8,471 bases of DNA from an uncultured Clostridia bacterium (GTDB lineage: Bacteria > Bacillota > Clostridia > Oscillospirales > Acutalibacteraceae), in NCBI GenBank assembly GCA_946006915.1, contig CAMFZK010000037.1, forward strand, positions 1 to 8,471. Direction: 5' to 3'. The position numbers and the translations under genes are program-made. Below the pieces are notes generated by a model. The model ran no database searches, was not told the DNA's origin, and saw only the letters and a list, made by a program, of their open reading frames with translations. Of this stretch, positions 1-6,035 are shown piece by piece (the stretch's first letter is position 1; each line of letters starts with the position of its first letter).

Positions 1-8
1 ACAAAGTA

Positions 9-1358
9 TTATTTTCGCAAGCCCTTTGGGTAGTGGTTTTTGGCTTTTCCGTTTGTTATTTTTGCTCCCCCTAACGGGCAACCGTCAACCGTTACAACCG
101 CCCAACCGTTCTGCAAATCGGTTGCAATTTCTTCACCGTGAAGATATTTTTGTATTTCTTCACTATCGGCTGAAAGTTGAATTTTTCTTTTAAAATATTT
201 ACCCAACCCCATAAAAAATTGGTGGTGAGGTAAAATATAATTTTTGCGTATTTCACCCACAGTTATACCGGCACAAAACGCAACACCGTCCTTCACCTCA
301 AAATCGGGCGTCAGAAATACAGGATTGCCGTTATACATTTTTACATTTTCTTTGTTATATTCGGTTAAACAGTCGTCTAAAAATTCAAAAACAATCTGGT
401 CGACTTTTTGTTGTTTCGGTGGGTATTTTACGGTTTCGGTTTTAGGTTTTTTGTTATGCAAAACCGCCATAAACTGTCCTTCCCCTTTTGCGATATGCGG
501 GTAAAATCTTCGGGCGTAGGTTATATTTTCATTCTTGCAACCGTCAAATAGAATTCCGTCCGACGTTACATTTTTGACCGCATCCTTTACCGGCACGATT
601 TCAAATTCGGGGTGGTTTTGCAAAAACTTATCCACAGTCATTTCGTTTTCTTCCAATGAAAATGTGCAGGTGGCGTAAATTATGTATCCCCCGTCCTTTA
701 AAAGCTTTACGGCGTTTTCTAAAATTTCCGCCTGCCTTTCGGCACACATTTTAACGTTTTTTACGCTCCATTCGGCAATGGCTGTATCGTCCTTGCGGAA
801 CATTCCCTCGCCCGAACAGGGTGCGTCTACCATAATTAAATCAAAAGTTTTTGGGAAAGTTTTTGCCAATTTTTCGGTATCCATACAGGTGGTAACGGTG
901 TTATGAAGTCCCAATCTTTCAATATTGCCTGTTAATATTTTACAGCGTGACGGTATAATTTCGTTAGATAAGAGCAACCCGTCCTCACCTAATTTGTTTT
1001 TAAGTTGGGTACTTTTCCCTCCCGGTGCGGCACACATATCAAGCACGCACCAACCTTTTTCAACGTCCAAACATTCAGCAGGTGCCATGGCGGCCGGCTC
1101 TTGAACATACATCATTCCCGCATGATGGTACGGGTGGTTGCCGATTTTATCGTATGTAAGATAAAATCCGTTTTCGGTATAAGGAATTTTTTCATTACCG
1201 AAAATATTTAACTTTTCAAAATCGGCAACCGATATTTTAGCGGTATTTACACGAAACGCCTTAACGGGCGGTAGATCGTAAGATTTTAAAAAATCGTCAT
1301 ATTCTTCGCCTAACAGGGTTTTCATTCTGTTTAAAAATTCTTGCGGAAGTTGTTTCAT
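9..1358 (-). CDS. rsmF: RsmF-type 16S rRNA (cytosine-C5) methyltransferase (NOL1/NOP2/Sun family)
   Basis: This cytosolic enzyme transfers a methyl group from S-adenosylmethionine to C5 of cytosine in 16S rRNA; E. coli RsmF targets C1407, and relatives modify nearby positions. The protein is 449 residues. The SAM-binding motif DMCAAPGGKS is at about 107-116. The motif DAPCSGEGMFR is at 178-188 and ATCTFSLEENE at 229-239, giving the two family cysteines C181 and C231 (nucleophile and product-release roles by homology). The C-terminal part, about 350-449, with HHQFFMGLGKYFKRK and a GGAK-NHYPKGLRK end, fits the RsmF C-terminal/PUA-like extension. The ATG at 1358 was chosen because AAGGAA (1367-1372) sits 8 nt upstream and residues before it lack family similarity. 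A longer in-frame reading to 1505 would overlap rsmE by over 130 nt. It lies 13 nt downstream of rsmE, so the two are probably co-transcribed. The exact target cytosine cannot be read from the sequence. Confidence 0.93.
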   Translation of the reverse strand: MKQLPQEFLNRMKTLLGEEYDDFLKSYDLPPVKAFRVNTAKISVADFEKLNIFGNEKIPYTENGFYLTYDKIGNHPYHHAGMMYVQEPAAMAPAECLDVEKGWCVLDMCAAPGGKSTQLKNKLGEDGLLLSNEIIPSRCKILTGNIERLGLHNTVTTCMDTEKLAKTFPKTFDLIMVDAPCSGEGMFRKDDTAIAEWSVKNVKMCAERQAEILENAVKLLKDGGYIIYATCTFSLEENEMTVDKFLQNHPEFEIVPVKDAVKNVTSDGILFDGCKNENITYARRFYPHIAKGEGQFMAVLHNKKPKTETVKYPPKQQKVDQIVFEFLDDCLTEYNKENVKMYNGNPVFLTPDFEVKDGVAFCAGITVGEIRKNYILPHHQFFMGLGKYFKRKIQLSADSEEIQKYLHGEEIATDLQNGWAVVTVDGCPLGGAKITNGKAKNHYPKGLRK

Positions 1359-1371
1359 CTTTTCAGTTCCT

Positions 1372-2109
1372 TTAATCAGTTTCAAGTGCCAACATACACA
1401 TACCCACAGCGGTAATAGCCGCCGTTTCGGTACGCAATATCCGTTTACCGAGCGAAATAACCTTTCCTCCGTTTTGCTCCGCCAATTCAATTTCTTTTGG
1501 CTCAAAACCGCCTTCAGGTCCTATTAAAATTCCCACCGATTTGCAAGTTTTAAGTTGGTTTATTGCGTTTTTAGTGGCAACCATGCCCTCCTTACATTCA
1601 TACGGGACGATAAGCATATCAAACTCACTTGCCATATCCAACGCATGTTTATAGTTCACAACATCATAGACTTTCGGAATAATATTTCTTTTGCTTTGTT
1701 TTGCCGCACTTTCGGCAATGGATTGCCACCTTGCCTGTTTGGAATCTTTCTTTTTACCGTCAAGTTTTACCACCGAACGGCTCATTTCAACCGGAATAAT
1801 ACCTGCAACACCTAATTCCACCGTTTTTTGAATAATAAGTTCCATTTTGTCGGATTTCGGCAGTCCTTGGAAAAGATATATTTTAGTTTTAAGTTCGGTA
1901 TCGTTATAATTTTCCCCCAATATTTTAACCGTAACGGAATCTGTATCAAAACGTTCAATTTCGCACAAATCGCTTTTACCGTTAACGCTTACAAGCAGTT
2001 TTTCCCCGACTTCCATGCGCAGTACATTTTTAATATGGTTATAATCGGTATCGGTTATAATATAGCAGTTCCCCTGCTTATTGTTTTCATCAACAAAAAA
2101 GTTAAACAC
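1372..2109 (-). CDS. rsmE: 16S rRNA (uracil(1498)-N3)-methyltransferase RsmE
   Basis: This SPOUT-superfamily methyltransferase makes m3U1498 in 16S rRNA of the 30S subunit using S-adenosylmethionine. The 245-residue length is normal for the family. An N-terminal PUA-like domain covers about residues 1-70 and a trefoil-knot catalytic domain follows. Family motifs seen are KSDKMELIIQKTVELGV after about residue 90, SAAKQSKR, GPEGGFEPKEIELA starting at 197, and LGKRILRTETAA at 220-231; the last two form the SAM-binding knot. The start is a GTG, supported by AAAGGG at 2119-2124, 9 nt upstream, and by an extended -10 promoter just before it. The neighbour tRNA-Arg upstream is separated by a strong terminator, so rsmE starts its own transcript, which continues into the RsmF-type gene 13 nt away. 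In many Firmicutes rsmE follows prmA; here it does not. Confidence 0.96.
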   Translation of the reverse strand: MFNFFVDENNKQGNCYIITDTDYNHIKNVLRMEVGEKLLVSVNGKSDLCEIERFDTDSVTVKILGENYNDTELKTKIYLFQGLPKSDKMELIIQKTVELGVAGIIPVEMSRSVVKLDGKKKDSKQARWQSIAESAAKQSKRNIIPKVYDVVNYKHALDMASEFDMLIVPYECKEGMVATKNAINQLKTCKSVGILIGPEGGFEPKEIELAEQNGGKVISLGKRILRTETAAITAVGMCMLALETD

Positions 2110-2118
2110 TAAACCACA

Positions 2119-2124
2119 CCCTTT
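2119..2124 (-). promoter_or_regulatory. Ribosome binding site of rsmE
   Basis: On the minus strand AAAGGG lies 9 nt before the GTG at 2109. This spacing favours the GTG as the true initiator, and there is no well-placed ATG near it. Confidence 0.7.
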
Positions 2125-2130
2125 GAAAGT

Positions 2131-2139
2131 ATTATAACA
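2131..2139 (-). promoter_or_regulatory. Extended -10 promoter of the rsmE operon
   Basis: The minus strand reads TGTTATAAT, a consensus -10 hexamer (2131-2136) preceded by a TG dinucleotide (extended -10). No good -35 hexamer is found at 16-18 nt because that position falls inside the tRNA terminator hairpin. The predicted transcript start near 2124 would leave only a leader of about 15 nt, just enough to hold the ribosome binding site. Confidence 0.65.
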
Positions 2140-2144
2140 TTTTA

Positions 2145-2181
2145 TAAAAATAGCAGTACCGCAAAAGCGATACTGCTATTT
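2145..2181 (-). terminator. Intrinsic terminator of tRNA-Arg
   Basis: A 15-bp stem (2148-2162 with 2167-2181, one G-U pair in RNA) closes on a 4-nt loop and is followed by a short U run on the minus strand. The first stem base directly follows the tRNA's CCA end. It ends the tRNA transcript and insulates rsmE from it. Confidence 0.85.
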
Positions 2182-2258
2182 TGGCGCGCTGAAGAAGATT
2201 CGAACTCCCGACCTTCTGGTCCGTAGCCAGACGCTCTATCCAGCTGAGCTATCAGCGC
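2182..2258 (-). tRNA. tRNA-Arg (anticodon ACG), CCA encoded
   Basis: A 77-nt cloverleaf folds on the minus strand: acceptor GCGCTGA with TCAGCGC (7 perfect pairs), D stem GCTC/GAGC with a GG-containing D loop, anticodon stem TCTGG/CCAGA, loop CTACGGA with anticodon ACG at 2222-2224, 5-nt variable loop AGGTC, and T loop TTCGAAT. The T stem GGGAG/CTTCT has two G-U pairs and is the weakest part. The discriminator is G and CCA is encoded. The A at position 34 is normally deaminated to inosine by TadA, so this tRNA should read CGU, CGC and CGA codons. It has its own promoter and terminator. Confidence 0.98.
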
Positions 2259-2263
2259 ATAAA

Positions 2264-2277
2264 CGGTTTTTAAACCG
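2264..2277 (-). other. Small hairpin in the tRNA-Arg 5' leader
   Basis: The inverted repeat CGGTTT-AA-AAACCG lies between the predicted tRNA promoter and the mature 5' end, so it would be part of the precursor removed by RNase P. The two-nucleotide loop means that one inner pair probably stays open. Its role is unknown and it may be incidental. Confidence 0.35.
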
Positions 2278-2284
2278 CCATAGT

Positions 2285-2313
2285 ATAATACCACACTTGT
2301 TTTCAAAAATCAA
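2285..2313 (-). promoter_or_regulatory. Predicted promoter of tRNA-Arg
   Basis: On the minus strand TTGATT (2308-2313) and TATTAT (2285-2290) are separated by exactly 17 nt, which fits a housekeeping sigma promoter. The predicted start is near 2278, giving a leader of about 20 nt before the mature tRNA. An overlapping alternative -10, TATACT, is at 2282-2287. Confidence 0.55.
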
Positions 2314-2317
2314 GTGG
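2292..2317. other. Imperfect inverted repeat downstream of the YeiH-like gene
   Basis: CACTTG (2294-2299) pairs with CAAGTG (2311-2316), plus one further C-G pair across a bulged base, around an 11-nt loop. A T5 run follows it on the plus strand, but no plus-strand gene precedes it. On the minus strand it follows the YeiH-like stop by about 25 nt without a proper U tract, so it is at best a weak terminator there. It overlaps the predicted tRNA -35 box. Confidence 0.35.
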
Positions 2318-2341
2318 TTTTTACAATTTTTTTAAAAATTT

Positions 2342-3379
2342 TTAAAACTTAACAATACCCATACAAATTTCCACCAAAAGCGCAACAATTACAACCAAAG
2401 CGGAAATTATAAATCCGTGTATCATTGGTCTTATTCCCGCTTTTTTCATACTTGAAAAAGAGGTATTAAGACCGATAGCCGCAAGGGCACAAACCATTAA
2501 GAATTTACTGAATTCTTTAGTGTGGGAAATTATTTCCGAAGGAATACTGAAGACGCTGGAAACAATTGCGGTTGCCAAAAATCCCAAAATAAACCACGGG
2601 AAAACCTTTTTAAAACTAAAGTGCATTTTAAGGTCGGCACTTTCTGTTTGCATTGCCTTAAATTCTTTACGTTTTAGGTTAAGTTGCACCAAAGCAAAGG
2701 TGATTACGGTAGGAATAATTGCAAGTGTTCTTGTAAGTTTAACCATTGTGGCAAAGTCGCCTGCCGCTTCGGAATAAGCGTAACCGGTAGCAACAACCGA
2801 AGAAGTATCGTTTACGGCAGTTCCTGCCCAAATGCCAAATGCTTGGTCGGTCATACCCATTGCCCTGCCCATAATCGGGAAAAGGACTATCATTGCCATA
2901 TCAAAAATAAAGGTAGCGCTCATAGCGTAGGCAATGTCGTTATCATCTGCATCAATGGCGGGGGCAATAGCCGCAATAGCCGAACCGCCGCAAATACCCG
3001 TGCCGGCGGAAATAAGGTTGGAAAGTTTCCAATTAAGTCCCAACGCTTTACCGATAAAGTAACCGCCGCCGAAACAAGTAAGCAAAGTAAACACCATAAC
3101 CGCCAAAGAAAGTTTGCCTACATTTAAAACGGTTTTAATATTAAGGGATAAGCCCAACAAAATAATAGCAAATTTAAGAATTTTTTTAGAGGTAAATTTT
3201 ACTCCCGATTCCAAAAATTTTGTTTCCTTTAAAAAATGGTTAATAATCATACCTATAAACAAGGCAATAACCGCACCGCCTATTATGTGTATCGGAAAAA
3301 GCCCTTCAATAAACACCGAAACAGCGGCAATAACTACCGATAACGCTATACCGGGAATAAAGTTTAATATCTTTTTCAT
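2342..3379 (-). CDS. yeiH: YeiH-family putative sulfate exporter (UPF0324-type membrane protein)
   Basis: This is a 345-residue polytopic inner-membrane protein of the YeiH/PSE family (Pfam Cons_hypoth698), for which export of sulfate or related anions has been proposed but is poorly tested. About ten hydrophobic segments span the protein from residue 4 onward. Family motifs are GTGICGGSAIAA at 126-137 and GTAVNDTSSVVATGYAYS at 186-203, with a conserved AAIGLNTSF stretch at about 299-307. A cytosolic charged loop (about 234-257, rich in K/E/D) separates the last group of helices. The ATG start is backed by GGAGGAG (3385-3391) 5 nt upstream. It appears monocistronic, since the tRNA-Arg downstream has its own promoter. 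E. coli yeiH is divergent from a LysR regulator (yeiE); here the divergent neighbour is an RnfD-like gene instead. The substrate in this organism is unknown. Confidence 0.9.
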   Translation of the reverse strand: MKKILNFIPGIALSVVIAAVSVFIEGLFPIHIIGGAVIALFIGMIINHFLKETKFLESGVKFTSKKILKFAIILLGLSLNIKTVLNVGKLSLAVMVFTLLTCFGGGYFIGKALGLNWKLSNLISAGTGICGGSAIAAIAPAIDADDNDIAYAMSATFIFDMAMIVLFPIMGRAMGMTDQAFGIWAGTAVNDTSSVVATGYAYSEAAGDFATMVKLTRTLAIIPTVITFALVQLNLKRKEFKAMQTESADLKMHFSFKKVFPWFILGFLATAIVSSVFSIPSEIISHTKEFSKFLMVCALAAIGLNTSFSSMKKAGIRPMIHGFIISALVVIVALLVEICMGIVKF

Positions 3380-3408
3380 ACAATCTCCTCCAAAAAATTA
3401 ACCAAGGC

Positions 3409-3437
3409 ATTATAACACAAAATTACGGCTGATGCAA
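3409..3437 (-). promoter_or_regulatory. Promoter of the YeiH-like gene
   Basis: The minus strand carries TTGCAT (3432-3437), a 17-nt spacer, and TATAAT (3409-3414) preceded by TGT, an extended -10. The predicted start is near 3402, about 23 nt before the ATG and upstream of GGAGGAG. Confidence 0.7.
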
Positions 3438-3448
3438 TGAAAATTTCA
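3438..3448. promoter_or_regulatory. Short palindrome in the divergent promoter region (possible operator)
   Basis: TGAAAATTTCA is a perfect 11-bp palindrome directly abutting the upstream edge of the YeiH-like -35 box, and about 28 bp before the -35 box of the opposite promoter. Its position would suit a regulator controlling both genes. At this AT-rich composition it could also arise by chance. Confidence 0.3.
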
Positions 3449-3475
3449 ACTTTAAGGGAGAGTTTTTTTGAAAAC

Positions 3476-3504
3476 TTGAAAAATTGCTAGATTTATTGTA
3501 TTAT
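3476..3504 (+). promoter_or_regulatory. Promoter of the RnfD-like gene
   Basis: TTGAAA (3476-3481) and TATTAT (3499-3504) are separated by 17 nt. The predicted start near 3511 leaves a leader of about 14 nt that holds only the ribosome binding site. Confidence 0.6.
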
Positions 3505-3512
3505 ATTATAAC

Positions 3513-3518
3513 GAGGTG
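3513..3518 (+). promoter_or_regulatory. Ribosome binding site that fixes the RnfD-like start
   Basis: GAGGTG lies 6 nt before the ATG at 3525. An in-frame GTG at 3516 sits inside this site and a second GTG is at 3522; the ATG is the better-spaced start. Confidence 0.7.
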
Positions 3519-3524
3519 AATGTG

Positions 3525-4484
3525 ATGGCCTTTAAAGAAAAACTAATCTCGGTTTTAAATTACGCAAAAGGGGAAGGACGGCTTTGGTGGTTAAAACTTA
3601 ACAAAGAATACCCCAAAGTCATTATGTTTGACGTTATAATTTCCCTTATTCCCGCCCTGATTTTCGGTTGTATTCTTTTTGGTTTTAAAGCAATTCTAAT
3701 TCTTTTGGTTTCGGTAGTTTCGGCGGTTTCGGCGGAATTTTTGTGGAATTTAATATTTAAAAAACCGCAAACGGTAGGCGACCTTTCGGCAGTGCTTACG
3801 GGGTTGCTGATAGGTATGTGTATGCCGGACAGTGTGCCGCCTGTTTTGTGCGCATTGGGTTCGGTATTTGCGGTAGTAATTGTTAAACAACTTTTAGGCG
3901 GTATCGGCCGCAATTTAACCAATCCTGCGGTTACTGCAGTAATTCTTTTAAAACTTTGTTTTCCTAAAATTATGAACGCTTACCATTTGCCCTTTTTCCA
4001 TACGGCAGACAATACCGCAAACTATTCTTTTTCTAATCTGTTTTTCGGGTTGCATCCCGGAGGTATCGGTGAAACCTGTTCGTTTTTACTTATTATAGGC
4101 GGAACATATTTAATTATAAGAAAAATTATTTCGCCCATAATTCCGCTCACCTTTATCGGCACGGTTGCGGTGTTAAGTGCTTCTTTTTCGCAAAATGTTT
4201 TGTATGACATTTTCGGCGGTACACTTATTTTAGGTGCATTTTATATGGCAAATGACTACACAACCTCCCCTACCACAAATTCGGGAAGGGTGATTTTCGG
4301 TATCGGTTGCGGTGTTATTTCCTTTGTTTTACATATTATATTTAAAGGGTATGACGGTGTTTTATTTGCAATTCTTGTTATGAATATTGTACTTGCAATA
4401 TATAATCGAACGGGCTTTGGCAAATACAAAGAAAAATTTATATTAAGAGTTTCAAATTTAATTAAACGAAAGCCAAAAGAATAA
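3525..4484 (+). CDS. Orphan RnfD/NqrB-like integral membrane protein
   Basis: This 319-residue polytopic membrane protein resembles subunit D of the Rnf electron transport complex (NqrB in Na+-NQR), which carries flavin and helps move Na+ or H+ across the membrane. Family features are the N-terminal KVIMFDVIISLIPALIFG segment at 31-48, GDLSAVLTGLL at 85-95, KQLLGGIGRNLTNPA at 121-135, HPGGIGETC at 177-185 and AFYMANDYTTSPTT near 238-251. Eight to ten hydrophobic helices are visible. The SGAT-type motif whose threonine covalently holds FMN in RnfD/NqrB should fall before the GETC motif, but the stretch 147-176 shows nothing of the kind. No RnfA, B, C, E or G gene is adjacent: the YeiH-like gene is upstream on the other strand and pepD follows with its own promoter. 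It could be a degenerate or repurposed RnfD, or a distinct membrane protein family sharing the fold. Family assignment is firm; function is not. Confidence 0.82.
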   Translation: MAFKEKLISVLNYAKGEGRLWWLKLNKEYPKVIMFDVIISLIPALIFGCILFGFKAILILLVSVVSAVSAEFLWNLIFKKPQTVGDLSAVLTGLLIGMCMPDSVPPVLCALGSVFAVVIVKQLLGGIGRNLTNPAVTAVILLKLCFPKIMNAYHLPFFHTADNTANYSFSNLFFGLHPGGIGETCSFLLIIGGTYLIIRKIISPIIPLTFIGTVAVLSASFSQNVLYDIFGGTLILGAFYMANDYTTSPTTNSGRVIFGIGCGVISFVLHIIFKGYDGVLFAILVMNIVLAIYNRTGFGKYKEKFILRVSNLIKRKPKE

Positions 4485-4516
4485 ACTGCAAATATTACCA
4501 ACATATATTATTTTGC

Positions 4517-4545
4517 TTGCTAAAAAGGTTAATTTATGGTAAAAT
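4517..4545 (+). promoter_or_regulatory. Promoter of the pepD-OPT operon
   Basis: TTGCTA (4517-4522), a 17-nt spacer, and TAAAAT (4540-4545) preceded by TGG, an extended -10. The predicted start is near 4552, about 29 nt before the pepD ATG. No convincing terminator for the RnfD-like gene lies between 4485 and this site, so some read-through into pepD is possible. Confidence 0.65.
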
Positions 4546-4580
4546 GACTTTTAGTTACTGCTAACTTTGGAGGACACTTA

Positions 4581-6014
4581 ATGGCTTGCAATAAATTTGA
4601 TACCGAAAGGGTATTTTATTACTTTAATAAACTTTGTTCTATTCCGCACGGTTCGGGAAATATGAACGATATTGCCGATTTTTGCGTTAATTTTGCAAAG
4701 GAACATAATTTAGAATATAAACGTGATAATGCTAATAATGTTATAATTTACAAACCTACAAAAAATTATCCTAACGATGCCGTTATTTTACAAGGTCACC
4801 TTGATATGGTTTGCCAAAAGGATAATGATTTTGATATCGACTTTTTGAAAGACGGCATTAAACCCCTTATAAAAGACGGTTTTTTAACCGCAGAACACAC
4901 AACTTTAGGTGCGGATAACGGAATTGCCGTTGCTATGATACTTGCAATTCTTGAAAATGACCGACTTATCACCCCTTCCATTGAAGCGGTTTTCACTACC
5001 GATGAAGAAATCGGAATGGTTGGTGCAAAAGCGCTGGACACTTCCCTTTTAAAAGCCAAACGAATGATAAACATTGACTCTGAAGATGAGAATACCTTAA
5101 CCGTTTCCTGTGCCGGAGGAAGTGATTTTTCGGTGCAAATTCCGGCAGTTTACACAACTGTAACTTCGACCGAAATTACGGTTATCTTAAAGGGTCTTAA
5201 AGGCGGTCATTCGGGTATTGAGATTGACAAAAAGCGTGTCAACGCCAACATTCTTGCAGGCAGATTTTTAAATTATATGAAAAATCAATGCGAATTCGGC
5301 ATTATTTCGGTAAACGGCGGGGACAAGTCCAACGCCATACCAAACTGTTGCACCCTTAAACTGTGCGCAAACCAACCGAAAGATTTTAAAGCAAAAGCAC
5401 AGGAGTACCTGCAACTTATAAAAAGTGAAATATCAGCCCGAGAACCCGATTTTAACTGGGAAATTGTTATAGGCGAAGAAAAAGAGTTAAAAACGTTATC
5501 CGAAAATACGAAAAATGATATAATTTCGGTTTTACTCACCTGCCCTAACGGTATTATGGAAATGAGTGCCGAAATCGAAAATTTGGTGGAAACTTCCCTT
5601 AATTTAGGTGTATTAAATACTCAAAAAGACGGTATTTTCCTGCAATTTGCACTAAGAAGCAACAAACAGTCTGCTTTAGACTTTTTGGAAGAAAAACTGT
5701 ATGGATATTTTGAACGGTTTAACTGCAAAACAACGTTGGGCGGAAAATATCCCACTTGGGAATTTAAGGAAAAATCCGATTTGAGAAAACTTTACTGTGA
5801 AACTTACTTTGCCTTGACCGGCGAGCAAGTTTCGGTAGAGGCAATCCACGCAGGTCTTGAATGTGCGGTATTTTCTTCTGCTATACCGGGTCTTGACTGT
5901 ATTGCGGTTGGACCTACAATACTCGGTGCGCACACAACCGACGAACGGTTGATTATTTCTTCCGCCGAAAAGATTTTTAATATTTTAGTGAGTTTATTAA
6001 AAAAATTAACATAA
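4581..6014 (+). CDS. pepD: Aminoacyl-histidine dipeptidase PepD (M20C zinc peptidase)
   Basis: This cytosolic di-zinc peptidase cleaves Xaa-His and other dipeptides with broad specificity. The 477-residue length matches the family. The M20 metal-site motifs are complete: GHLDMVC with H73 and D75, LGADNG with bridging D112, TTDEEIG with catalytic E142 and ligand E143, IDSED with D166, and GAHTTDE with H451. A second conserved histidine, H423, is in AIHAGLECAVF. The middle of the chain, roughly 185-390, is the lid/dimerisation domain typical of M20 enzymes and contains the GHSGIEIDKKR stretch. The start is fixed by GGAGG (4569-4573), 7 nt before the ATG. An OPT peptide transporter follows 21 nt downstream with no terminator between, so the pair probably forms an operon in which imported peptides are hydrolysed for amino acids. 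Confidence 0.96.
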   Translation: MACNKFDTERVFYYFNKLCSIPHGSGNMNDIADFCVNFAKEHNLEYKRDNANNVIIYKPTKNYPNDAVILQGHLDMVCQKDNDFDIDFLKDGIKPLIKDGFLTAEHTTLGADNGIAVAMILAILENDRLITPSIEAVFTTDEEIGMVGAKALDTSLLKAKRMINIDSEDENTLTVSCAGGSDFSVQIPAVYTTVTSTEITVILKGLKGGHSGIEIDKKRVNANILAGRFLNYMKNQCEFGIISVNGGDKSNAIPNCCTLKLCANQPKDFKAKAQEYLQLIKSEISAREPDFNWEIVIGEEKELKTLSENTKNDIISVLLTCPNGIMEMSAEIENLVETSLNLGVLNTQKDGIFLQFALRSNKQSALDFLEEKLYGYFERFNCKTTLGGKYPTWEFKEKSDLRKLYCETYFALTGEQVSVEAIHAGLECAVFSSAIPGLDCIAVGPTILGAHTTDERLIISSAEKIFNILVSLLKKLT

Positions 6015-6035
6015 AAAAGAAAGATTGGAGAAATT

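Noticed and set aside
1359..1505. N-terminal extension of the RsmF-type ORF by 49 residues
   Set aside because: It would overlap rsmE by more than 130 nt, has no family-like sequence, and the internal ATG at 1358 has a well-spaced AAGGAA site.
2292..2323. Plus-strand terminator made of the CACTTG/CAAGTG hairpin and T5 run
   Set aside because: No plus-strand gene ends before it, and the stem is short with an 11-nt loop, so it is listed only as an inverted repeat.
2684..3127. 147-codon plus-strand open frame opposite the YeiH-like gene
   Set aside because: It is rich in Cys, His, Asn and Lys with no domain pattern, and is opposite a strongly supported gene with family motifs.
3516..3524. GTG starts upstream of the RnfD-like ATG
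   Set aside because: The GTG at 3516 is part of the ribosome binding site, and the GTG at 3522 is less well spaced than the ATG at 3525.
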